37,921 nucleotides of DNA, from positions 1 to 37,921 of the forward strand of contig JAALOD010000013.1 of the NCBI GenBank assembly GCA_013372845.1, given 5' to 3'. The DNA comes from Candidatus Udaeobacter sp. GTDB lineage: Bacteria > Verrucomicrobiota > Verrucomicrobiia > Chthoniobacterales > UBA10450. The translations under genes and the position numbers were made by a program. This document shows positions 1 through 8,582 of the stretch, in pieces (positions within the stretch are counted from its first letter, which is position 1; each line of letters opens with the position of its first letter). Under the pieces are notes generated by a model. That model was not told the origin of the DNA, searched no databases, and saw only the letters and a list, made by a program, of their open reading frames with translations.

Positions 1-24
1 CGATCGCGCCGCGCGGCGTTTCAT
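1..24 (-). CDS. possible 5' end of a gene running off the window
   Basis: An ATG at 24-22 on the minus strand opens a frame (MKRRAARS) that stays open to the window edge. It lies downstream of gmd in the same direction, where another nucleotide-sugar or glycan gene would be plausible. Only eight codons are visible and there is no clear ribosome-binding site, so this is weak. Bases 25-147 hold nothing else that I recognise. Confidence 0.15.
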
Positions 25-147
25 CGCGAATTTTATTACGTTGCTGCTGCCGTTGGACAACGTTATGGAGCAGTCAGGTGGGTTTGACGCGAAGTTTCTC
101 AAACCTTCCCCCGCGGTACATGAGTCGGCGCGCCCAGCGATCGAGTT

Positions 148-1146
148 CTACTGGTGCGAATCGATCGCAGCGAGCTCCGCCTCAACCATTTCGCGCACGA
201 GTTGCGGGAAACTTCCAGCCGGTTTCCAACCAAGTGTTTTGCGAATCTTCTCCGCACAACCGATCAGGCGTGTCGGCTCTGTCGGACGATCGAACGAAGA
301 ATCGTGCTTTACATATTTCTCCCACGGAAGATCGACAACCGAGAAGGCTACTTCGACAAATTCGCGTACGGAATGTGTCTCTCCAGTTGCTACTACGTAA
401 TCATCGGCCGTCTCGTGCTGCAGCATTAACCACATCGCCTGCACGTAATCTTGGGCACGGCCCCAATCTCTGCGGCCCTCCAGGCTTCCAAGAACAAGAT
501 TATTATCTCGATTTCGAGCGATCCGCGCAGCCGCGCGTGCGATTTTGCGCGTCACAAAATTTTCCCCGCGGCGTGGAGACTCGTGGTTGTAAAGAATACC
601 ATTGCAAACAAACAGTCCGTACGATTGTCGATAAACCCGTGCCAATTGCGTTGCGAACGCTTTGGCGCAACCATACGGGCTCGTCGGCCGCAGCGGGGTG
701 TTCTCAGTTTGCGGCGAAGCGGAAGTGTCTCCAAAAATTTCTGAGCTCGACGCATGATAAAATTTCACCGGCGACGGGTGTGCGCGCGCGATTTCCAGCA
801 ACCGCAGCGTTGCCATGCCCGTTTCCTCGCATGTCGATTCGGGAATTTCGAAACTCAGGCCGACATGGCTTTGCCCGGCGAGATGATACAGCTCTGTCGG
901 GCAAACATCGCCGAGAATTCGACGCAAGGTCGTGCTATCGGAGAGATCGCCATAGTGGAGAAATAACCGTTGACCGTAAATTTTTTCATCGCGCCGCAGA
1001 TGCTCGATGCGCGATCGCAACAGATTGCTCGTGCGCCGCACGATTCCATGCACAGTGTAACCTTTCTCCAGGAGCAATTCAGACAAATAGGAACCGTCCT
1101 GGCCAGTGATTCCGGTAATCAGGGCAACTTTCTTGGACTCTTTCAT
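148..1146 (-). CDS. gmd: GDP-mannose 4,6-dehydratase
   Basis: Converts GDP-D-mannose to GDP-4-keto-6-deoxy-D-mannose, the first step to GDP-fucose, GDP-rhamnose and related sugars for surface glycans; cytoplasmic. The 332-aa protein is an extended short-chain dehydrogenase: NAD(P)-binding TGITGQDGSYL at residues 11-21, SSSEIFG at 133-139 with the catalytic Ser/Thr position, the YGCAK (Tyr158-Lys162) catalytic pair, and the family signature [16 protein letters not shown]. It is a little shorter than enterobacterial Gmd (about 370 aa). The C-terminal part reads RPTEPTRLIG where typical Gmd has RPAEVDLLxGD, so this is a divergent subtype. No GDP-fucose synthase or reductase partner is visible. 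A decayed second gmd lies head to head with it at 1235-1745. Confidence 0.93.
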   Translation of the reverse strand: MKESKKVALITGITGQDGSYLSELLLEKGYTVHGIVRRTSNLLRSRIEHLRRDEKIYGQRLFLHYGDLSDSTTLRRILGDVCPTELYHLAGQSHVGLSFEIPESTCEETGMATLRLLEIARAHPSPVKFYHASSSEIFGDTSASPQTENTPLRPTSPYGCAKAFATQLARVYRQSYGLFVCNGILYNHESPRRGENFVTRKIARAAARIARNRDNNLVLGSLEGRRDWGRAQDYVQAMWLMLQHETADDYVVATGETHSVREFVEVAFSVVDLPWEKYVKHDSSFDRPTEPTRLIGCAEKIRKTLGWKPAGSFPQLVREMVEAELAAIDSHQ

Positions 1147-1234
1147 CTAAGATCAAACCGTGTCTTGCCGCGCTTCCTAATCATCAAAAGAGGAAATAAT
1201 CAAGCTTTATCGGCTGTTCGAGAGTCAAACGTAC

Positions 1235-1745
<511 letters not shown>

Positions 1746-1746
1746 T

Positions 1747-1823
1747 TGTAGCCGCTGGTCGCCGACCGCGGCTTTATGAAATTCGGTCCCGGGTGTTCCG
1801 GGGTCAGCGACCCCGGCTACAGC
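1747..1823. repeat. paired palindromic repeat (GTAGCCG family)
   Basis: Two facing arms, TGTAGCCGCTGGTCGCCGAC and GGGGTCAGCGACCCCGGCTAC, each contain their own short inverted repeat and together form a larger one. It fills the space between the gmd pseudogene and the 3' end of the transpeptidase gene. It looks like a REP-type mobile palindrome and may also act as a bidirectional transcription stop. Confidence 0.65.
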
Positions 1824-1824
1824 T

Positions 1825-2490
1825 CTACCGCATTACGAATGGCGCTGGATTTGTGTCAGCCATCGAATGAGCCGACACCAGACTTGGGACGGCAGCGGCC
1901 AGTGGTGCGTTTACGATAGTGACCGCGACGCCGGTTCCTACGATGTCGTATAGTTGTATGATGTCGCTCGAACGCATCCGGATGCATCCATAACTCGCCG
2001 CCGTCCCGATGAGTCGCTCCTCCGGCGTGCCGTGAATGTAAATATCTCGGGTGAACGCGTTGGCGTTTTGCGCCTCCAGTCCGCGCAGCCAGAGGATGCG
2101 CGTCACGATCGGGTCGCGGCCGGGGGAATCCGGCGCAACGATTTCACCGGTGCGGCGCCGATCCTTGAACACCGTGCCCGGCGGCGCATTATCGCCGATT
2201 TTTTGGGCGACCTGCAGTTTACCCAGCGGCGTAAAACGGCTGCCGCGCCAATCGCCTAATCCGAATTTCGAAGTAGAGACTGGATAAATTGCAAGGACGT
2301 TGCGGCGATCAATAAGCGCGAGTTTTTGTTCACGCGTGCTGACGACAATCTGATGCCGCGTGTCCGGCGCCGCGCAGGATGCGAGAAGAAGCGCGAGAAG
2401 CAAGACATGGCAACGGATCGCCGAGCCGTCCATTTTGTCGCGTGTTTTCGGCGCGCCCGGCGGTCGCGCCCCGGCATTATTTATGTTCAT
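1825..2490 (-). CDS. L,D-transpeptidase (YkuD domain), lipoprotein
   Basis: Likely a periplasmic or membrane-anchored enzyme that makes 3-3 cross-links in peptidoglycan or attaches proteins to it. The 221-aa product has a hydrophobic stretch LLLALLLASC ending in a lipobox with Cys39, then a YkuD domain (about 47-195) with the catalytic signature: His153 in IYIHGT and Cys169 in SYGCIRM. The ATG at 2490 overlaps the tatD stop as ATGA, which supports this start; a second ATG at 2433 would give a more usual short signal peptide. Last gene of the coaD-to-transpeptidase operon. Which reaction it performs (cross-linking or anchoring) cannot be told from the sequence. Confidence 0.88.
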   Translation of the reverse strand: MNINNAGARPPGAPKTRDKMDGSAIRCHVLLLALLLASCAAPDTRHQIVVSTREQKLALIDRRNVLAIYPVSTSKFGLGDWRGSRFTPLGKLQVAQKIGDNAPPGTVFKDRRRTGEIVAPDSPGRDPIVTRILWLRGLEAQNANAFTRDIYIHGTPEERLIGTAASYGCIRMRSSDIIQLYDIVGTGVAVTIVNAPLAAAVPSLVSAHSMADTNPAPFVMR

Positions 2491-3350
2491 GTCCGATTGA
2501 ACTGAAAAAACCCTTCCGCGGTTTCGGTTGTCGCCTCGGCAACCTCTTCCAGCGGAATCTCTCGCGCTGCTGCGATCGTTTCTGCCACGATGCGTGTATA
2601 CGCCGGTTCAGAGCGTTTTCCGCGAAAAGGGACAGGCGCCAGATAGGGGCAGTCGGTTTCCACCATGAATTTCCAGAGCGGGATTTGTGCCGCAACTTCT
2701 CGCACAGCCACGCCGTTTTTGAAAGTAACAATTCCAGTGAACGAAACGAGGTGGTCGAGATCGAGAACTTCATTTGCCTCATCAAGCGAGCCGCCGAAGC
2801 AATGAAAAACGCCGCGCAGTTTCCCGGTGTAAGGCCGCATGATTTTAAGGGTGTCCTCCCATGCGTCGCGCTGATGGACCACTACGTTTAGCCCCAGTTC
2901 CACCGCGAGATCGAGTTGCTGTTGAAATAAGCTTGCCTGTTTCGATTTGTACGCGCCGTCGCGGATTTGCGCTTCAATTTCTTCGTCGGTCTCAGTCCGC
3001 AGCGCGGACATAACCTGGACCTGCTCTTCTTTCGCTACTTTTTCGCTGGGCAAACGGTGGTAATCGAGCCCGGTCTCACCGATCGCCACCACGCGTGGGT
3101 TCTTCGCCAGTTCGCGCAGCGGCGTGATCGCGTCGTCGTCCGCTTCTTCAACGGAAGTTGGATGAACGCCGATTGCCGCGAAGACAGCTGAATGTTTTTC
3201 TGCCAGTTCGATAGCGCGCCGGCTACTTTCCACCGATGTGCCGATCGTGATGATGCGAGTGACGCCCGCATCGTTTGCGCGACGCAGTACATCGTCGAGA
3301 TCATTGACGAAATCCGGATAATCGAGATGTGCGTGTGTTTCGATTAGCAC
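2487..3350 (-). CDS. tatD: TatD family metal-dependent hydrolase
   Basis: TIM-barrel metallohydrolase of the TatD/YcfH family; members act as DNases or nucleic-acid repair enzymes, but the substrate here is unknown. Metal ligands are visible: HAH in ETHAHLDYPDF, Glu in IGETGLDY, His in VVHQRDAW, His in HCFGGS and Asp in VETDCPYLAP. I start it at GTG 3350, just before the first conserved strand. An ATG at 3407 is in frame, but the extra 19 residues come almost entirely from a palindromic repeat. Between GLDYHRLPSEK and the next helix there is an acidic insertion of roughly 25 residues not found in E. coli TatD. The stop overlaps the next gene's ATG. Confidence 0.88.
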   Translation of the reverse strand: MLIETHAHLDYPDFVNDLDDVLRRANDAGVTRIITIGTSVESSRRAIELAEKHSAVFAAIGVHPTSVEEADDDAITPLRELAKNPRVVAIGETGLDYHRLPSEKVAKEEQVQVMSALRTETDEEIEAQIRDGAYKSKQASLFQQQLDLAVELGLNVVVHQRDAWEDTLKIMRPYTGKLRGVFHCFGGSLDEANEVLDLDHLVSFTGIVTFKNGVAVREVAAQIPLWKFMVETDCPYLAPVPFRGKRSEPAYTRIVAETIAAAREIPLEEVAEATTETAEGFFQFNRT

Positions 3351-3359
3351 AGGGTGGAT

Positions 3360-3420
3360 TGTAGGGCGTTTCTGTGAAACGCCAACTTCTGGTTCGGCGC
3401 CTGACACAGACGCCCTACGA
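3360..3420. repeat. paired palindromic repeat (GTAGGGGCG family)
   Basis: Left arm TGTAGGGCGTTTCTGTGAAA followed by CGCC, and right arm GGCGCCTGACACAGACGCCC followed by TACGA, are inverted copies. Each arm contains a small hairpin with a GGCG stem. It sits between fabH and tatD inside the operon and overlaps the optional N-terminal codons of tatD. Relatives occur at 7710-7773, 8484-8557, 9400-9425 and 37469-37533. Confidence 0.75.
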
Positions 3421-3423
3421 TTA

Positions 3424-4446
3424 TTACCATTCTACAATCGTGCTCGCCCAGGTTAGTCCGCCACCAAACACGATCAACAAGACGTAATCACCCGGCTTGA
3501 TCCGTCCGCTGCGATTGGCTTCGTCCAATGCGATTGCCACGGCGGCAGCGGAAGTATTTCCGTAGCGGTCCAGATTCACAAACATCTTATCGCGCGAAAT
3601 ACCCAGCCGATCTGCGATTGCTTCAATGATGCGGAGATTCGCCTGATGTGGAATAACGCAGGCAATGTCCTCGATGGAGAGTCCAGCCTGATCGAGGACT
3701 TTTTTGGCCGCGTTCAGCATCGCGGTGACGGCTTGTTTGTAAACTTCCTTGCCCGTCATGTGAATCGTTGCCAAATGCATATCGGCATTTTCTCGTGTGA
3801 TCGGGCAGCGCGAACCGCCGCCAGGCATGAATAAAATATCGGTATACTGGCCGTCGCTGCCAATGTGAGTACTGATGACACCGTGCGCGCTGCCACGGTG
3901 ACGCAAAACAGCCGCTCCAGCGCCGTCTCCGAAGAGCACGCAAGTATTGCGATCGGTCCAGTTAGTGATGGACGTTAATTTGTCGGCTCCGATCACAAGG
4001 ACAGTGTCGTGGGTATGTGACGTAATGAACTGCTGCGCGATCTCCAGGGCAAAGAGAAAGCCTGCGCATGCTGCGGAAATATCGAGACAAGCGGCGTTGG
4101 TTGCTCCGATCTTCTTCTGAACGAAGCAGGCCGTGGCCGGGAAAAGCATATCAGGAGTGGCCGTCGCCACGACGATGAGATCGATCTCTTTCGGCGAAAT
4201 CTTTGCCTGCTCGATGGCCTTCAGCGCCGCCTTGGCCGCCATATCGCTGGTATTTTCATCTTTTGCGGCAATACGGCGTTCCTTAATGCCGGTGCGAGTG
4301 ATGATCCAATCGTCGCTGGTGTCGACCATGCGCGAGAGGTCCGCGTTGGTCAGGATCTTTTCAGGCACATAACTGCCTGTGCCGATGATCGAGACCGTCC
4401 GCAGCGCTTTATTGGAGCGCGGGTTCGAGCGAGGCTGTCGTTTCAT
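3424..4446 (-). CDS. fabH: beta-ketoacyl-ACP synthase III
   Basis: Starts fatty acid synthesis by condensing acetyl-CoA (or another short acyl-CoA) with malonyl-ACP. The 340-aa thiolase-fold protein has the full catalytic triad: Cys127 in ISAACAGF, His267 in IPHQAN and Asn297 in YGNTSAA. The C-terminal glycine-rich FGGGLTWAS is also typical. Its N-terminus carries about 15 extra basic residues before the first strand (VSIIGTGSYVP), and its start overlaps the end of plsX by 38 bases. The plsX-fabH order is the classic bacterial arrangement and implies co-transcription with rpmF and yceD. Confidence 0.95.
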   Translation of the reverse strand: MKRQPRSNPRSNKALRTVSIIGTGSYVPEKILTNADLSRMVDTSDDWIITRTGIKERRIAAKDENTSDMAAKAALKAIEQAKISPKEIDLIVVATATPDMLFPATACFVQKKIGATNAACLDISAACAGFLFALEIAQQFITSHTHDTVLVIGADKLTSITNWTDRNTCVLFGDGAGAAVLRHRGSAHGVISTHIGSDGQYTDILFMPGGGSRCPITRENADMHLATIHMTGKEVYKQAVTAMLNAAKKVLDQAGLSIEDIACVIPHQANLRIIEAIADRLGISRDKMFVNLDRYGNTSAAAVAIALDEANRSGRIKPGDYVLLIVFGGGLTWASTIVEW

Positions 4447-5440
4447 AGTAGCGGCGAATCTCCTCGACGATATGCGGGTTTACCTGCTGTTCAATCGACT
4501 CCGCTGCCACTCGCAGCGCGTTCTTGATTGCGAGTGGCGTGCTCGCGCCATGCGCGATGATGCAGATGCCGTTCACGCCGAGAAGCGGACTGCCGCCGTA
4601 CTCTTCATAGTTCGTCTTGGCCTTAATTGTTCCAATGGCATTCTTCGCGAGGAATGCGCCGACTTTTCGCATCGGTGTGCGCATGAGCTCGTGCTTGAGC
4701 CATTGAAACATCGCCACCGCGATCGATTCGCACGTTTTCAAGATCACGTTGCCAACGAATCCGTCGCACACGACAACTTCAACCGGATCTTCAAAGAGAT
4801 GTCGGCCTTCTATGTTGCCGACGAAGTTAAGCGAACTTGGTTTCAGCATCTTAAACACTTCCTTGGTTAATTCGGTGCCCTTAACGTCCTCGTCGCCGAG
4901 CGAGACCAAACCAACAGTCGGATTCTTGTAATGGAGAACATGACGTGAATAGACCGAGCCCATGAACGCGTATTGAAGAAGATGTTCTGGGCGCGCATCG
5001 ATATTTGCGCCGGCATCGATCAAAACGAAGACATTCGTTTCGGTTGGAAGCACGGCCGCGATACCCGGTCGATCGATTCCCGGCAGCGTGCGGAGCTTAA
5101 TCGTGCCCGCGGCGACGGACGCGCCCGTGTGACCTGCGCTCACGACTGCATCCGCTAGTCCGCGCTTAACTAGATCGAATGCGCGGCTTACTGATGAATC
5201 CTTTTTTCGCCTGACCGCCGACCATGCGCGGTCACTCATATCTACTACTTGTGTCGCGTGTGTGATCTCGATCCGGCTGTCGTTGCAGCCATGCTTCTTG
5301 AGTTCCGCTTCGATCCGCGCCGAGTCGCCAACAAGAAAAAGTTTACTGATGTGGCGGTATTCGCGCAACGCCATAACGGCGCCGGCAACGAGGTTAGGCG
5401 GGCCAAAGTCACCGCCCATCGCGTCGAGGGCGATCTTCAT
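4409..5440 (-). CDS. plsX: phosphate acyltransferase PlsX
   Basis: Makes acyl-phosphate from acyl-ACP and phosphate, feeding PlsY in phosphatidic acid synthesis; peripheral to the inner membrane. The 343-aa product begins with the diagnostic MKIALDAMGGDFGP and contains SAGHTGA, IDAGANIDARPEHLLQYAFM and CDGFVGNVILKT, all PlsX hallmarks. Length is normal for the family. It lies 39 bases after rpmF and overlaps fabH, so the fatty-acid and phospholipid steps are expressed together. Confidence 0.95.
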   Translation of the reverse strand: MKIALDAMGGDFGPPNLVAGAVMALREYRHISKLFLVGDSARIEAELKKHGCNDSRIEITHATQVVDMSDRAWSAVRRKKDSSVSRAFDLVKRGLADAVVSAGHTGASVAAGTIKLRTLPGIDRPGIAAVLPTETNVFVLIDAGANIDARPEHLLQYAFMGSVYSRHVLHYKNPTVGLVSLGDEDVKGTELTKEVFKMLKPSSLNFVGNIEGRHLFEDPVEVVVCDGFVGNVILKTCESIAVAMFQWLKHELMRTPMRKVGAFLAKNAIGTIKAKTNYEEYGGSPLLGVNGICIIAHGASTPLAIKNALRVAAESIEQQVNPHIVEEIRRYYETTASLEPALQ

Positions 5441-5479
5441 CGGTGCGAAACTTTGCGGACTTTAGCCGCCGAATGCAAC

Positions 5480-5662
5480 TTATTTGCCCTCGAGCGTCAA
5501 GACCTGCCGCCCGCGGTAGTAACCGCACGACGGGCAGGCGATGTGCGAGGGAACGGTGCTTCCGCACTGGGGGCATTTGTTCAGATGCGGAGCATGCCAG
5601 CGGTTCGCCGCTTTGCGCGTGCGCAATCGCATCTTGGACGTTTTGCGTTTTGGGACTCCCAT
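5480..5662 (-). CDS. rpmF: 50S ribosomal protein L32
   Basis: Small subunit protein of the large ribosomal subunit, 60 aa. It begins MGVPKRKTSK and carries a zinc ribbon with Cys30-x2-Cys33 and Cys43-x2-Cys46. This is the zinc-binding form, not the Cys-free paralog used under zinc shortage. Sits in the usual yceD-rpmF-plsX-fabH order. A repeat-rich spacer of about 120 bases separates it from yceD. Confidence 0.97.
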   Translation of the reverse strand: MGVPKRKTSKMRLRTRKAANRWHAPHLNKCPQCGSTVPSHIACPSCGYYRGRQVLTLEGK

Positions 5663-5696
5663 GGCAGGCGGTGACTAAAGCATATTCTGACGGTAA

Positions 5697-5782
5697 AACA
5701 ACGTTGAAGCGTTGAAGCGATAAAGCGTTGAAGCGATAAAATGCTGACGATCTCTCCGCTTCAACCGTTCAACCCTCTAACC
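5697..5782. repeat. tandem and inverted short repeats between yceD and rpmF
   Basis: GTTGAAGCG and GCGATAAA units are repeated several times in tandem (5702-5740). They are followed by an inverted stretch made of CTTCAACCGTTCAACCCTCT and AACCCTTCAACG. The two halves can fold on each other. The block lies in the transcribed spacer of the operon, where a hairpin could stabilise or attenuate the message for rpmF and the genes after it. Confidence 0.65.
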
Positions 5783-5784
5783 CT

Positions 5785-6231
5785 TCAACGATTAAGCTTT
5801 AGCTTATCTAGCGCGCTCCAATCCAATTTCCGCTTTGTGTCCTGCTCAACGGTCTCCAGTTGTTTCCCCTTGCAAACACGATTGCCATCTCTGTCGCAAC
5901 GCGGATGCGCCGGCAGGTTAAGCAAGAGATCCTCGCGCATAAGAGGCGTGAGATCGACCGTTTCCGGGCCATGCAGCTCTATATGGACGGCAAATCCGGG
6001 GACTTCAATTTCGTGCACAAATTGTTCCAGACACGATACACAACTGAGCTCCACTAGTTGTGACAGCGAGCCTCTTGCCCAGAGCGCGCCTCCAGCAATG
6101 CCCACGTCGATATTATAGTAAAGCTGACCAGCGCAACGAATTCCCTCCGCTTCAAGATCGTGGATCGGGCAATCTTCGTCCCCGTCCAAATGCAGACCCT
6201 GCGCCGGAATTTGTTTGAGATGAATTCTCAT
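5785..6231 (-). CDS. yceD: DUF177 (YceD-like) protein, rRNA/L32-associated
   Basis: Member of the DUF177/YceD family found almost always beside rpmF; in plants and E. coli it is linked to 23S rRNA accumulation. The 148-aa protein has the conserved CVSC pair, an acidic middle and, near the C-terminus, LDWSALDKLKL, which fits the family ending (D-x-R/W-L-x-x-L). I start at ATG 6231 because an AAAGG ribosome-binding site lies 9 bases upstream; a TTG at 6261 would overlap coaD. Two further Cys residues, in RCDRDG and RVCKG, may join CVSC in a metal site. Confidence 0.88.
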   Translation of the reverse strand: MRIHLKQIPAQGLHLDGDEDCPIHDLEAEGIRCAGQLYYNIDVGIAGGALWARGSLSQLVELSCVSCLEQFVHEIEVPGFAVHIELHGPETVDLTPLMREDLLLNLPAHPRCDRDGNRVCKGKQLETVEQDTKRKLDWSALDKLKLNR

Positions 6232-6253
6232 TTGCAGAACCTTTCGAAAATCA

Positions 6254-6730
6254 TCAGCCAAATTTCCTGCTCAGCGCCTTGGCAACACAAGCCGGAACAA
6301 AACCCGAGACATCACCGCCAAGCCGCGCGATTTCCTTAACAATGCGAGAACTAAGATAAGTGTATTCCTCCTTTGGCATGAGGAAAATTGTTTCTACTGC
6401 GGCGTCCAATTTCCGGTTCATCAGAGCCATTTGAAATTCAAATTCAAAATCGGAGATCGCGCGCAAACCGCGGATGACTGCTCCAGCTTCTTCTTTCCTG
6501 GCGAACTCGACGAGTAATCCGTCGAACTCAGCGATCCGCACGTTGTCGATCTTACCCGCTGTTTCACGCAGCAAATCGAGGCGATCCTTCAGTGAGAAAA
6601 GAGCTTGTTTCTCGTCGTTGTGGGCCACAGCCACAACGACTTCGTCGAATAATTTTCGAGCACGCTCGATCACATCGAGATGACCATTCGTGATCGGATC
6701 AAAGCTGCCAGGGTAAATCGCCCGTCGCAT
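6254..6730 (-). CDS. coaD: phosphopantetheine adenylyltransferase
   Basis: Adenylates 4'-phosphopantetheine to dephospho-CoA, the next-to-last step of CoA synthesis. The 158-aa protein begins MRRAIYPGSFDPITNGHLDV, which contains the nucleotidyltransferase TxGH motif, and has the C-terminal SSRIVKEIARLGGDV typical of CoaD. ATG 6730 gives the normal length; the longer frame upstream adds 23 residues with no family match. First gene of the minus-strand operon that supplies CoA, acyl-ACP condensation and phosphatidic acid synthesis. Confidence 0.95.
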   Translation of the reverse strand: MRRAIYPGSFDPITNGHLDVIERARKLFDEVVVAVAHNDEKQALFSLKDRLDLLRETAGKIDNVRIAEFDGLLVEFARKEEAGAVIRGLRAISDFEFEFQMALMNRKLDAAVETIFLMPKEEYTYLSSRIVKEIARLGGDVSGFVPACVAKALSRKFG

Positions 6731-6854
6731 CTGCGAAAATTCGCAGAGGAATTGGAAAATGAAAAGTGTATTGAAGCAAGGGCACGAACGAAACCGCAAA
6801 ATCTCCGTACGAGTTGCCTAAAATTCGTGAGACACGAAATTGATCGTCACTCCC

Positions 6855-7682
6855 ATGCGCGATCCAATGCCATACAAGACCATCGCCGTGGCGAGCACGT
6901 TTTCGCCGCGATTTAGACAGGTGCTTGCAGAAGCGAAACGCATCCGGGAACGCTTTTCCGCCGAGCTTCACCTGATCTATGTCGGAGGACGCAACGAGGA
7001 AACGGCAAAGAAGTTTGGCGACACGCTCGCACAACTGGACCTTCCGCTCGATTCAAAGATTCATTATGAAGAAGGAGCCCCCGCTGAAGCCATTCTCCGT
7101 GCGCTCGCTCGTGAGAAAATCGACATGATTGTCGCCGGCGCACTGGAAAAAGAAGTAGTGCTGCATCCATTTCTCGGCAATGTCGCGCGCCGCCTCGTGC
7201 GTGAAGCCCCCTGCTCGGTGATGCTCTTTACCATGCCGGCAGCAAAACCCAAACCGCTCCGACGGATCGTCTTTGTTGCCGATTATTCTGATACCAGATT
7301 GGAGGCTTTGAAGAGAACGCTGCTGTTCGCTGCGGCGGAATCGTGCGAGCGGCTTTATGTGATTCGTATCATCACCACTTTTGATCAGGCCCGCGCATCG
7401 ATGCGTGGGAATGCAAGGAAACGCGCAAAGCCAAGCGCGGACGATGAGGAAGAAGAGGCACTGGAAAAATTCGTTTTGTCGGCCGGCGTAACCGATGTTC
7501 CGATCGAGGCGCGCTGCATCCGTGGGAACACGGGCTTGGCTGCGTCGGATTTTGTTCAATCGGTGAAAGCAGACTTACTAGTCGTGCCGCTAGAGAAAAA
7601 TGCCGGTGGGGCTCAGCAATTGCCAAGTAATATCGCGTGGGTCACCGACGTCATTCCATGTAATCTCTGGGTAATTCGGTGA
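6855..7682 (+). CDS. tandem universal stress protein (two Usp domains)
   Basis: About 275 aa with two UspA-like domains (roughly 10-130 and 138-275). The first carries a recognisable nucleotide-loop-like stretch (AGALEKEV...LGNVARRL...APCSVML) near its end; the second ends SNIAWVTDVIPCNLWVI and lacks a clean G-x2-G-x9-G(S/T) loop, so ATP binding may be confined to one half. An acidic-basic linker (KRAKPSADDEEEEALE) lies within the second domain. ATGs at 6855 and 6867 are both possible starts. Divergent from coaD. Such proteins respond to starvation and stress, but the specific role is unknown. Confidence 0.82.
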   Translation: MRDPMPYKTIAVASTFSPRFRQVLAEAKRIRERFSAELHLIYVGGRNEETAKKFGDTLAQLDLPLDSKIHYEEGAPAEAILRALAREKIDMIVAGALEKEVVLHPFLGNVARRLVREAPCSVMLFTMPAAKPKPLRRIVFVADYSDTRLEALKRTLLFAAAESCERLYVIRIITTFDQARASMRGNARKRAKPSADDEEEEALEKFVLSAGVTDVPIEARCIRGNTGLAASDFVQSVKADLLVVPLEKNAGGAQQLPSNIAWVTDVIPCNLWVIR

Positions 7683-7709
7683 ATTAAACTGCCGTGATTG
7701 CGCAGCGTT

Positions 7710-7773
7710 TGTAGAGGCGCTTGTGTCAAACGCCTTCCTATCGGATTCGGCGGCTGATACAACCGCCGCTACA
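7710..7773. repeat. paired palindromic repeat (GTAGGGGCG family)
   Basis: TGTAGAGGCGCTTGTGTCAA (continuing ACGCC) faces GGCGGCTGATACAACCGCCG (continuing CTACA). Same architecture as at 3360-3420 and 37469-37533. It ends eight bases before the ATG of the next gene, so it lies in that gene's 5' leader. Confidence 0.75.
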
Positions 7774-7780
7774 ACAACGC

Positions 7781-8536
7781 ATGGAGCCTGAATTCCAACC
7801 GTACGGTTTACCGCACCTCACTGTCATTTTCCTCACGATCGTCCTGCCGTTTGCGCTGGCCGCGATCGTGTGGCGCACCAAATCTCGCAGAGCCGAAAAG
7901 ATGATCGTGGGAATGCTGTCCGCAGTGCTCGTGTTGAATTATGTGGTCTATTTAATTTTCATCCGCAGCCGCGGCACCACGACCTGGCAACAAATGTTGC
8001 CCATGCAACTGTGCGACTGGGGCATGGTGGTAGTCATGGTGGCAATGTGGACCGGAAATCAGCGCTGGTTCGAGGTGGCATATTTCTGGGGGATTGGCGG
8101 TACCTTGCAGGCTGTGCTCACGCCAGATCTGCATTTTGGTTTTCCAGATTGGCGATTCATCAGCTTTTTCACCTCGCATTGCGGAATCATCATCGGCGTC
8201 GTTTTCCTGATGTTAACTCGCCGGTACCGGCCATATCCCATGTCGATCGTGCGCGTGTTTCTATGGTCGGAGTTTTATTTTCTGGTTACCTATATCACTG
8301 ACAAACTGACGGGTTTTAATTACGGATTTTTGCTGCACAAACCGGAAGCATTTTCGATTTTGAGTTTTCTCTCCGATTCGCACGCGCTTTACCTTGTGGA
8401 AATGCACGGACTGGCGTTGTTGTTCTTCCTCGGGTTGTACGCGCCGTTTGGCATTTACGATCTGTTGCGACGCGGGCGATCCACGGGCGGTTCAAGCGGA
8501 CCGCCCCTACCTGTTGGTGCGGGAATGGCGGGATAG
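7781..8536 (+). CDS. YwaF/TIGR02206 integral membrane protein
   Basis: About 251 aa with seven likely membrane segments. The family signature is present: MQLCDWG, then AYFWGIGGTLQAVLTPDL, FPDWRFISFFTSHCGIII, and a late EMHG motif. This is the TIGR02206 (B. subtilis YwaF) family, distantly related to animal TMEM164, for which acyltransferase activity on ether lipids has been proposed. By analogy the Cys in QLCD and the His residues could be catalytic, but that is inference. The ATG at 7781 is preferred over upstream codons that fall inside a repeat. The last about 20 residues (after LLRRGR) are encoded by another repeat and are probably not part of the ancestral protein. Confidence 0.8.
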   Translation: MEPEFQPYGLPHLTVIFLTIVLPFALAAIVWRTKSRRAEKMIVGMLSAVLVLNYVVYLIFIRSRGTTTWQQMLPMQLCDWGMVVVMVAMWTGNQRWFEVAYFWGIGGTLQAVLTPDLHFGFPDWRFISFFTSHCGIIIGVVFLMLTRRYRPYPMSIVRVFLWSEFYFLVTYITDKLTGFNYGFLLHKPEAFSILSFLSDSHALYLVEMHGLALLFFLGLYAPFGIYDLLRRGRSTGGSSGPPLPVGAGMAG

Positions 8537-8557
8537 GGGTGATTGACCTCAATCGCC
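8484..8557. repeat. two half-palindromes of the GTAGGGGCG family
   Basis: GGGCGGTTCAAGCGGACCGC followed by CCCTAC, and TAGGGGTGATTGACCTCAAT followed by CGCC, lie back to back. The first overlaps the 3' codons of the membrane-protein gene; the second spans its stop and the leader of kdsA. Confidence 0.65.
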
Positions 8558-8582
8558 GGCATCGCGAGAGTGGGCACAACTA

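Noticed and set aside
78-1109. Long open frame on the plus strand across gmd
   Set aside because: It is antisense to a clearly recognised Gmd protein, and its translation is Arg/Ser/Pro-rich without any family pattern.
5697-5782. CRISPR-like array
   Set aside because: Units are only 8-9 bases, directly adjacent, without spacers of constant length, and there are no cas genes.
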